From: Kiloniellales bacterium
Lineage (GTDB): Bacteria > Pseudomonadota > Alphaproteobacteria > Kiloniellales > JAKSDN01
Direction of reading: 5' to 3'
Assembly: GCA_022360075.1 (NCBI GenBank)
Contig: JAKSDN010000847.1
Coordinates: 1 to 8,670 of the forward strand
Length of the DNA stretch: 8,670 nucleotides
Shown: positions 1-6,069 of the stretch, one piece after another
How positions within the stretch are numbered: the first letter of the stretch is position 1
How the letters are laid out: each line of letters opens with the position of its first letter
Program-made: the position numbers and the translations under genes
The notes under the pieces: generated by a model
What the model was told of the DNA's origin: nothing
Database searches by the model: none
What the model saw: the letters and a program-made list of their open reading frames with translations, nothing else

Positions 1-1488
1 ACGAAGTTCCTGGTGAGCGAGGCCCTGGCCTCCGATCGGCCCATGACCTTCCTGTCGGCGGAGAACCTGACGGGCAACTGGGACCCCTCGTCCCACACGA
101 CGCTCGCGCAGATCAACCTCGAGAGCTTCGTCTTCGGCTATCTGACGCGCGCGCCGATGCGCCCGGACAATCCGGACGAGCTGGTCATGGAGCTGGCGAC
201 CGACATGAAGATCGTCGATCAGCACACGATCGAGTTCAAGCTGCGCGAGGGCGTGACCTTCCACGACGGCAAGGCCTTCTCGGCCGAGGACGTGAAGGCG
301 ACCTACGAATACGCCTCGCAGCCGGACCGCCCGGCCCAATGGTATCCCGGACCCTGCAAGGTCGAGATCGTCGACGACCTGACCGTCCGCGTGAAGACCG
401 ACGAATACGGCTATCCCGCCAGCCTCTTCTGGTTCCTCTCGGCCTTCCTGCCGATCATGTCGGCCAAGGACATCGCCGACGGCACGGCGCTCTCGGCACG
501 GCCGAACGGCACCGGCGCCTTCAAGTTCGCGCGCCAAGAGGGCAACACAACGGTGCTCGAGGCCTTCGACGGCTTCTACCTCGGCAAGCCCAAGCTGCCG
601 GGCATCAACTTCAGCTTCGTCGGCGACGCCACGACGCGGACCCTGGCCCTGCTCTCCGGCGAGGCCGACATCATCGAGCGCCTGGAGGCCGAGCAGGTCG
701 AGACCATCGAGGCCAAGGGCGGCTATGCGCTGAACAAGGCGATCTCGGTCGAGAACAAGTACCTCTGGTTTCGCTGCTCGAAGCCGCCTTTCAACGATTG
801 GCGCCTGCGCCGGGCGGTCTGCCATGCGATCGACCGCGACATCATCCTCGACGTACTCGGTGTCTCGGGTCATCCCTCCAACGCCTTCATCTCGCCGGTC
901 AAGTTCGGCTATGTCGATACGCCGAACTACCCCGCCTACGATCCCGCTCTTTGCCAGAAGTTCCTGGCCGAGGCCGGCTTCCCCAACGGGCAGGGCCTGC
1001 CGGAGCTTGAGTTCATCACCTCGGTCGGCTTCTATCCCAAGACCAAGGAGTACGGCGAGGTCATCACCGCGATGCTGCAGGAGCAGGGCTTCCCGGTGAC
1101 GCTCAACGTCATGGAGGTCGCGGCCTGGAACGAGCGGCTCTACGACCGGCCCGGCGGCGGCCCCGGCCACATGATCGACTGCGGCTGGTCGACCGGCTCG
1201 CCCGAGCCCGACCTCGTGCTGCGCACGCACTTCCATTCCTCGTCCAAGCGCATCTGCGGCATCGAGGACCCGGATATCGACGCCGTGCTCGACAAGGAGC
1301 GCAACACGGTCGATCCGGCCGAGCGCAAGCGGGTTATCCAGGAAGAGGTCATGCCGCTTCTGGCCGAGCGCACGCCCGCCTTCTCGCTCTTCACCTCGGT
1401 CTTCATCCACGCCATGCGCGAGGACCTGAAGGGCCTGTACATCTATCCCAACGGTATGATGGACGCGAACAGCGCGGACTTCGCATAG
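1..1488 (+). CDS. ABC transporter substrate-binding protein, family 5 (Opp/Dpp type), 5'-truncated
   Basis: Periplasmic solute-binding protein that captures the substrate and delivers it to the two permeases encoded just downstream. The frame is open from the first base of the window and ends at TAG 1486-1488, giving 495 visible residues. Family-5 features seen: an early segment reading NWDPSSHTT (mature N-lobe start), the motif LREGVTFHDGKAFSAEDV, a GTGAFKF segment, and the late RLRRAVCHAIDRD segment that typifies DppA/OppA-like proteins. Length is near the family norm, so probably only the signal peptide and a few residues are missing. A GTG at position 13 is in frame, but it would give a protein with no export signal, so I do not take it as the start. 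Family-5 proteins bind peptides, nickel, opines, sugars and other solutes, so the ligand is not predictable here. Family assignment is confident. Confidence 0.95.
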   Translation, partial: TKFLVSEALASDRPMTFLSAENLTGNWDPSSHTTLAQINLESFVFGYLTRAPMRPDNPDELVMELATDMKIVDQHTIEFKLREGVTFHDGKAFSAEDVKATYEYASQPDRPAQWYPGPCKVEIVDDLTVRVKTDEYGYPASLFWFLSAFLPIMSAKDIADGTALSARPNGTGAFKFARQEGNTTVLEAFDGFYLGKPKLPGINFSFVGDATTRTLALLSGEADIIERLEAEQVETIEAKGGYALNKAISVENKYLWFRCSKPPFNDWRLRRAVCHAIDRDIILDVLGVSGHPSNAFISPVKFGYVDTPNYPAYDPALCQKFLAEAGFPNGQGLPELEFITSVGFYPKTKEYGEVITAMLQEQGFPVTLNVMEVAAWNERLYDRPGGGPGHMIDCGWSTGSPEPDLVLRTHFHSSSKRICGIEDPDIDAVLDKERNTVDPAERKRVIQEEVMPLLAERTPAFSLFTSVFIHAMREDLKGLYIYPNGMMDANSADFA

Positions 1489-1498
1489 GGCGCTCGAC

Positions 1499-1532
1499 GG
1501 CCCTCCCGGCCCAGGGTCGTGCCGGGAGGGCC
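1499..1532 (+). promoter_or_regulatory. Intercistronic hairpin between binding-protein and permease genes
   Basis: A perfect 12-bp inverted repeat, GGCCCTCCCGGC (1499-1510) and GCCGGGAGGGCC (1521-1532), is separated by a 10-base loop. With one bulged C at 1533 the stem can extend by three further pairs (GAC 1496-1498 region with GTC 1534-1536). It starts 10 bases after the binding-protein stop and ends a few bases before the permease ribosome binding site. No run of T follows, so it does not look like a standard Rho-independent terminator. Hairpins at this position in binding-protein operons are known to protect the upstream mRNA from 3' exonucleases or to attenuate downstream transcription, making the binding protein more abundant than the membrane subunits. 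That role is inferred here. Confidence 0.75.
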
Positions 1533-1536
1533 CGTC

Positions 1537-1546
1537 AGGGGTGAGG
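1537..1546 (+). promoter_or_regulatory. Ribosome binding site for the first permease (supports GTG start)
   Basis: AGGGGTGAGG lies 7 bases before GTG 1554 and is the only purine-rich anti-16S-like run nearby. It supports the GTG start. It sits just past the 3' arm of the hairpin at 1499-1532, so folding of that hairpin may influence access to it. Confidence 0.7.
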
Positions 1547-1553
1547 CCTCGAC

Positions 1554-2534
1554 GTGTTCGTATTGGGTTTTCTCTTCCGGCGGCTGATCCAGGGGATCGT
1601 GATCATCTTCCTGGTCAGCTTCTTGATCTTCACGCTGCTGCGCGTGGTGCCGGGCGACCCGGCTCGGCTGATCGTCGGCGGCATGGCCCCGGACGAGGTG
1701 GTCGCCGAGAAGGCGGAGGAACTGGGCCTCAACGACCCGATCCCGGTGCAGTTCCTGCGCTACCTGGGCGGCCTCGTGCAGGGCGACCTCGGCAACTCCT
1801 TCATCCGGCCGAAGAGCGGCGCGAGTTTCGGCGGCGCGGCCTATGACGACCCGACGCGCGGCGAGCGGGCCGCCGTGCTCGACCTGATCGTCGATCATCT
1901 GCCGCTGACCTTGCAGCTCGCCGCTCTGGCGATCGTCTTCTGCCTGGTCATCTCCGTGCCGCTCGGCATCGCCGGCGGCCTCAATCCCGGGCGCTGGCAG
2001 GACCGGCTCGCCTTCTTCTCCGGCTCGCTCTTCGTCTCGGTGCCGAACTTCTGGCTGGGGATCGTCCTCACGCTGTTCTTCTCCGTGCAGCTCGGCTGGC
2101 TGCCGTCGATCGGCTACAAGGGCTTCATCTACACCGTGCTGCCGGCGCTGGTGCTGGCCATCGAGATCGCGCCCTTCGTGATCCGCACGCTGACGGTCTC
2201 CCTGGCGCAGGTGATGCAGGAGGAGTTCATCACCATCGCGCCGATCCGCGGCCTGCCGGCCTGGCGTATCGTCACCGCGCATGCCCTGCGCAACGCCTCG
2301 GTGCCGGTGATGAACCTCTTCGGCATTCAGCTCGGCACGCTGCTTGGCGGCGTTTTGGTCGTCGAGTACATTTTCGACTACCCCGGCCTGGGCCTGCTGA
2401 CCATCAACGCCGTGCTGCAGCGTGACTTTCCCTTGATCCAAGGCATCGCCATCTGCATCAGCGCCATCTTCGTGCTGATCAACATCGTCGTCGATCTCGC
2501 GGCGACGGCGGTTGACCCGCGGCTGGAGTACTGA
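1554..2534 (+). CDS. ABC transporter permease, DppB/OppB type
   Basis: Inner-membrane subunit forming half of the translocation channel of the Opp/Dpp-type importer. It has 326 residues, normal for the family, from GTG 1554 to TGA 2532-2534. The N-terminus is typical: one membrane helix at about residues 10-30 followed by RVVPGDPA (30-37), the family's helix-1 to periplasm junction. Five further hydrophobic segments lie at about 118-140, 154-180, 192-215, 255-280 and 297-320. The cytoplasmic EAA coupling loop is at about 223-253, ending HALRNASVPV, and the C-terminus DPRLEY is classic. The loop core reads IAPIRGL where ARAKGL is usual, a mild divergence at the ATPase contact. The gene follows the binding protein after a 65-base gap carrying a hairpin and is separated from the next permease gene by one base, which suggests translational coupling. 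Confidence 0.95.
   Translation: MFVLGFLFRRLIQGIVIIFLVSFLIFTLLRVVPGDPARLIVGGMAPDEVVAEKAEELGLNDPIPVQFLRYLGGLVQGDLGNSFIRPKSGASFGGAAYDDPTRGERAAVLDLIVDHLPLTLQLAALAIVFCLVISVPLGIAGGLNPGRWQDRLAFFSGSLFVSVPNFWLGIVLTLFFSVQLGWLPSIGYKGFIYTVLPALVLAIEIAPFVIRTLTVSLAQVMQEEFITIAPIRGLPAWRIVTAHALRNASVPVMNLFGIQLGTLLGGVLVVEYIFDYPGLGLLTINAVLQRDFPLIQGIAICISAIFVLINIVVDLAATAVDPRLEY
2525..2528 (+). promoter_or_regulatory. Ribosome binding site deciding the start of the second permease
   Basis: GGAG inside the last codons of the first permease is 7 bases upstream of ATG 2536. An in-frame TTG at 2512 would add eight residues overlapping the previous gene and has no comparable site, so ATG 2536 is preferred. Confidence 0.65.
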
Positions 2535-2535
2535 C

Positions 2536-3459
2536 ATGAGCCTGCTCTCCTCCTCGCCGGGCGATCCCTTGAGCCTGTCCGATACGCAGCAGGACCTCTC
2601 GCCAACCCAGCGCATGCTGCGCTTGGCCTGGTCCCGGCCCTCGTTCCGTTTCGGTTTCTTCGCCTTCGCGACGCTGTTGGTGCTGGCGCTGATCTATCCG
2701 GAGGTCAGCGGCATCGATCCGACCAAGATGAACTACCGCGAGCGCCTGGTGCCGCCGATCTTCCTAGGCGAGTGGACCTGGGCGCATCCCCTGGGCACCG
2801 ATCAACTGGGCCGCGACGTCTTCGTGCGCTGCCTGGTCGGCCTGCGCTACTCGGTGCTGATCGGGGTCACCACGGTGATCCTGATGTTCCTCGTCGGCTG
2901 CGGCCTGGGCCTGGTCTCCGGCTTCAAGGGCGGCTGGATCGACACTGTCATCATGCGCCTGACCGACGCGCAGCTCTCGATCCCCATGATCATTCTCGCG
3001 ATCTCGATCCTGGGCGTCTCGCGGCCGACAGTGCCGGCCATCATTCTGGTGCTGGGGCTGTCGGGATGGCCGCTCTACGCCCGCGTGGCCCGCAGCGTCA
3101 CGCTGTCGGAGCGCAGCAAGGAGTACGTGCGCGGCGAGCGGGTCCTGGGCGCCTCGGACTGGCGGATCATGCTGCTCTTCGTGGCGCCGGCGGTGCTGCC
3201 GCCGATCGCCTTCGTCGCCGTGCTCGACGTGGCGCGGATGATGATCTTCGAATCGATCCTCGGCTTTCTCGGCCTCGGCGTGCAGCCGCCGACGCCGACC
3301 TTCGGCAACATCATCGCCGACGGCCGCAAGTACCTGATCAACGCCTGGTGGATCGCGACCATGCCGGGCCTGTTCTTGCTGGTCACGCTGACCAGCCTGA
3401 ACCTCATGGGCGCGGCGATGGAGAGCGCCCGCAACCAGGTTCTGAAGGGACACGCCTAG
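2536..3459 (+). CDS. ABC transporter permease, DppC/OppC type
   Basis: Second inner-membrane subunit of the same importer, pairing with the upstream permease. From ATG 2536 it has 307 residues, a normal DppC/OppC length. A cytoplasmic N-terminal tail leads into a helix at about residues 38-56. The family hallmark HPLGTDQLGRDVF is at 84-96, followed by further helices at about 105-128, 148-175, 215-235 and 272-292. The EAA coupling loop lies at about 195-222 and includes VLGASDWRI. Its front half reads KEYVRGERVLG where KEYVxAARALG is usual. The C-terminus reads MGAAMESARNQVL and lacks the common DPR ending. The TAG stop overlaps the GTG start of the ATPase gene by one base. Confidence 0.95.
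   Translation: MSLLSSSPGDPLSLSDTQQDLSPTQRMLRLAWSRPSFRFGFFAFATLLVLALIYPEVSGIDPTKMNYRERLVPPIFLGEWTWAHPLGTDQLGRDVFVRCLVGLRYSVLIGVTTVILMFLVGCGLGLVSGFKGGWIDTVIMRLTDAQLSIPMIILAISILGVSRPTVPAIILVLGLSGWPLYARVARSVTLSERSKEYVRGERVLGASDWRIMLLFVAPAVLPPIAFVAVLDVARMMIFESILGFLGLGVQPPTPTFGNIIADGRKYLINAWWIATMPGLFLLVTLTSLNLMGAAMESARNQVLKGHA
3445..3450 (+). promoter_or_regulatory. Ribosome binding site for the fused ATPase gene (supports GTG 3459)
   Basis: AAGGGA lies 8 bases before GTG 3459. The ATPase frame stays open for nearly 700 bases upstream inside the permease gene, so this site and the homology onset (SKILEVRDLTV immediately after the start) decide the start codon. Confidence 0.7.
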
Positions 3460-5327
3460 TGTCGCTTGGCTCCAAGATCCTGGAAGTCCGCGATCTGACC
3501 GTTCTGCTGGACCGGCCGAAGGAGCACCGGACCATCCTGGACGGCGTGAGCTTCGACCTGCACGCCGGCGAAGTGCTGGGGATCATCGGCGAGGCCGGTT
3601 CCGGCAAGACCGTCCTCGCGCGGGCGCTGGTCTCCGGCCTATCCGAGCCCCTGAAGCTCGCCGGCGGCCGGGTCGATTACCGCGCGCGCGATCTGCTCTC
3701 CCTGCCGCCGGCGGAGCTGCGGCGCATCCGCGGCAACGAAATCGGCTACATCGGCGCCAATCCCACCGGCTCGCTCGACCCGACCGTGCCGATTGGCGAG
3801 CAGATCCTGGAAAAGCTGCGCTCGGTCCAGCCCCAGCTCTCCAAGGCCGAGGCGCGGGACCGCGTGCTGGAGGTCCTGACGGCCGTGCGCATCCCCTCGC
3901 CGGAGGTGCGCTTCCACGAGTTCCCCTTCCAGTTCAGCGGCGGCATGATGCAGCGCGTGATGATCGTCGACGCGCTGGTAACCAACCCGATCTTTCTGGT
4001 CGCCGACAACATCACCCAGGCGCTCGACGTCACGGTGGCGGCCCAGATCATTCGCCTGATCCAGGAGCTTCGCGAGAAGTTCTCGACGGCGATCGTCTTC
4101 ATCTCCTCCTCCTTGCCGGTGGTCAGCGGCGTGGCCGACGAGATCCTGGTCATGCAGGGCGGCAAGATCGTCGAGCAGGCCGCGCCCGGACGCCTGACCG
4201 CGCGGCCCGAGCATCCCTACACCCGCTCGCTGCTACAGCGGCTGCCGCGCATCTGGGGCCCGGAGATCGAGGCGCCGCGCGCCGAGCCGTCCCCGCCCTT
4301 GCTCGAGGTGGTCGATGTCGCCAAGACCTATCGCGTGCGCAAGAAGGGCAGCTTCGCCGGTCACAACGAGGTCAAGGCCGTGCGCGGCGTCAGCCTGGAG
4401 ATCCGCGAGGGCGAGAACTTCGGCATCGTCGGCGAGTCCGGCTGCGGCAAGTCCACCCTGACCCGCCTGCTGGCCTGGCTGGAGAAGCCCGACCGCGGGC
4501 GCATCGCCTTCCAGGGCCGCGATCTCGGCGGCTTGGCGCCGCGCGAGCTGGTCGCCTTGCGCCGCTCCTTCCAACTGCTGCTGCAAGACCCCTATAGCTC
4601 CTTGCCGGCACGCATGCCGGTGGGGCGCATCATTGCCGAGCCGCTGCTGATCCACGGCGGCGGCGGCAAGGCGGCGGTGCGCGATCGGGTCATCGCGGCG
4701 ATGGAGGAGGTCGGCCTCGACACTGCCTTGGAGAACCAGCTCACCGTCGGCCTCAGCGCCGGCCAGCGCCAGCGCATCAACATCGCCCGCGCCCTGGTGC
4801 TGGAGCCGAAGCTCCTGATTCTCGACGAGACGCTCTCGACGCTCGACCAGGTCGAACAGTCCAAGCTGCTCGCGCTCTTCGGGCGTCTGCAGCGCGACCA
4901 CGGTTTCACCTACATCTTCATCTCCCACGACATGGCGCTGGTGCGCAAGGTCTGCCACCGGATCGCCGTCATGTACCTCGGTCGGGTCGTCGAGCTGGCC
5001 GACAACGCCACCCTGTTCGAGAGCCCCGGGCATCCCTATTCGCGCGCGCTGCTGAGCGCCGTGCCCACGCTGGACGACCATCCCTTCAAGGCCGAGGATC
5101 ATCTGCTCGACGGCGAGCCGCCAAGCCCGGTCCACATTCCGAGAGGCTGCACCTTCCGCTCGCGCTGCCCGGTGGCCGTCGCGGACTGCGCCGTGAGCGA
5201 TCCGGAGAACGTGCCTTGGTCGGACCAGGGCCTTGTCGCCTGTCACCTGGTCGGCCGGGCGCCGGATCCGCGACATAGGGGCGTTCCCCTGACTCCGAGA
5301 GGCGAGGAACATGCTCAATCGGCATAG
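3459..5327 (+). CDS. Fused two-domain ABC ATPase (DppD-DppF/GsiA-like) with a degenerate first domain
   Basis: Cytoplasmic ATPase powering the importer, with both nucleotide-binding domains in one 622-residue chain. The start is GTG 3459, overlapping the permease stop. Domain 1 (about 1-262) has Walker A GEAGSGKT (44-51) and signature FSGGM (159-163). However, the Q-loop position is Ala100 (IGANPTGSLDP), the Walker B catalytic Glu is Asn184 (VADNITQALD), and the switch His is Ser217 (ISSSLP). Domain 2 (about 281-600) keeps Walker A GESGCGKST (325-333), Q376, signature LSAGQ (432-436), LLILDE with E457, and H490. Each domain ends in an oligopeptide-transporter HPY motif (252-254 and 525-527). 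Only domain 2 carries the C-terminal cysteine set C564, C570, C577, C595. Known from other asymmetric ABC proteins: one composite site hydrolyses ATP and the other mainly binds it. That this protein behaves so is inferred. The last 17 bases overlap the regulator gene. Confidence 0.95.
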   Translation: MSLGSKILEVRDLTVLLDRPKEHRTILDGVSFDLHAGEVLGIIGEAGSGKTVLARALVSGLSEPLKLAGGRVDYRARDLLSLPPAELRRIRGNEIGYIGANPTGSLDPTVPIGEQILEKLRSVQPQLSKAEARDRVLEVLTAVRIPSPEVRFHEFPFQFSGGMMQRVMIVDALVTNPIFLVADNITQALDVTVAAQIIRLIQELREKFSTAIVFISSSLPVVSGVADEILVMQGGKIVEQAAPGRLTARPEHPYTRSLLQRLPRIWGPEIEAPRAEPSPPLLEVVDVAKTYRVRKKGSFAGHNEVKAVRGVSLEIREGENFGIVGESGCGKSTLTRLLAWLEKPDRGRIAFQGRDLGGLAPRELVALRRSFQLLLQDPYSSLPARMPVGRIIAEPLLIHGGGGKAAVRDRVIAAMEEVGLDTALENQLTVGLSAGQRQRINIARALVLEPKLLILDETLSTLDQVEQSKLLALFGRLQRDHGFTYIFISHDMALVRKVCHRIAVMYLGRVVELADNATLFESPGHPYSRALLSAVPTLDDHPFKAEDHLLDGEPPSPVHIPRGCTFRSRCPVAVADCAVSDPENVPWSDQGLVACHLVGRAPDPRHRGVPLTPRGEEHAQSA

Positions 5328-6069
5328 GCGCGAGCACATTCTGGGCAAGCTTTCCGCCGAGCACCGCGTCTCGGTGATGGAGATGGCCCAGGCCCTCCAA
5401 GTCTCGGACGAGACGATCCGCCGCGATCTCAAGGACCTCGAGGCCGAGGGGCATCTGCGGCGCGTGCACGGCGGCGCCGTGCCGCTCGCGCCGATCCACG
5501 ATCAGCCGATCGACGAGCGCTGGCGCAAGCGTGCCAAGGAGAAGGGGGTCATCGCGCGCCTGGCGCTCGAGCAGATCTCCGACGAGACGGTGATCTTCCT
5601 CGACACCGGCAGCACGACGCTCACCCTGGCGCGGCAGCTTTCGGGCTTCGCGAACCTCAAGCTCTACACGAACTCCCTCAAGATCGCCCAGGCGGCGAGC
5701 GCGCACCACGGCGTGAGCGTGCATCTGACGCCGGGACAGCTTCGCAAGGTCGAGCTCGATCTCGTGGGCTACGACGCCGTTTCCTACATCCAGCAGTTCT
5801 ACTTCGACATCGCCTTCATGGGCGTTGCCGCGATCGACCTGGAGCGCGGCCTGATGGACTACGAGGAGGACGAGGCGCGCATTCGCCAGGCGCTGCTCAA
5901 GTTCTCGCGGTTGCGGGTCTTCCTCGCCGACAGCAGCAAGTTCGGCAAGACCGGCAACGTCCAGACCGCGCCGTTCTCGGAGATCGACCAGATCATCACG
6001 GAGACCCGGCCGCGCGACGAGTTCGTCGAGCGCATCGCCGGGGCGCAGGCGGAGCTGCTGCATGCCTGA
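5311..6069 (+). CDS. DeoR/GlpR-family transcriptional repressor
   Basis: DNA-binding regulator, 252 residues, a standard length. The N-terminal winged helix-turn-helix is at about 4-57, with VSVMEMAQALQVSDETIRRD followed by the family's LRRVHGGA wing. The DeoR C-terminal sensor domain spans about 75-230. It contains DTGSTT (98-103), TNSL (120-123), FMGVAAID (169-176), RGLMDYEEDEA (179-189) and LADSSKFG (205-212), the phosphosugar-isomerase-like pocket motifs including Lys210. Members usually release DNA when they bind a phosphorylated sugar or related metabolite. The gene begins at ATG 5311, 17 bases before the ATPase stop, preceded by GAGAGGCGAGG, and ends overlapping the amidase start by 8 bases. 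It is therefore made from the same transcript as the genes it probably controls, implying autoregulation. No operator was identified, because the operon promoter is outside the window. Confidence 0.95.
   Translation: MLNRHRREHILGKLSAEHRVSVMEMAQALQVSDETIRRDLKDLEAEGHLRRVHGGAVPLAPIHDQPIDERWRKRAKEKGVIARLALEQISDETVIFLDTGSTTLTLARQLSGFANLKLYTNSLKIAQAASAHHGVSVHLTPGQLRKVELDLVGYDAVSYIQQFYFDIAFMGVAAIDLERGLMDYEEDEARIRQALLKFSRLRVFLADSSKFGKTGNVQTAPFSEIDQIITETRPRDEFVERIAGAQAELLHA

Noticed and set aside
13..15. GTG as the start of the binding protein
   Set aside because: The frame is open upstream to the window edge, and starting here would leave a periplasmic protein without an export signal.
1499..1532. 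Hairpin read as a Rho-independent terminator ending a binding-protein transcript
   Set aside because: No T-rich tract follows the 3' arm, and the permease genes of the same transporter follow at once. An mRNA-stability or attenuation element fits better.
1443..2615. Long open frame on the - strand opposite the first permease (390 codons)
   Set aside because: Its product is a low-complexity Asp/Arg/Gln/His-rich chain typical of the antisense of high-GC coding sequence, and it lies fully over a clear permease gene.
2772..3458. Upstream extension of the ATPase reading frame through the second permease gene
   Set aside because: The translation there is Arg/Pro-rich frame shadow with no ABC similarity. 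Homology begins right at GTG 3459, which has its own ribosome binding site.
4233..5432. Long open frame on the - strand opposite the ATPase second domain (399 codons)
   Set aside because: Antisense shadow of a well-conserved ABC domain, with biased composition and no recognisable motif.
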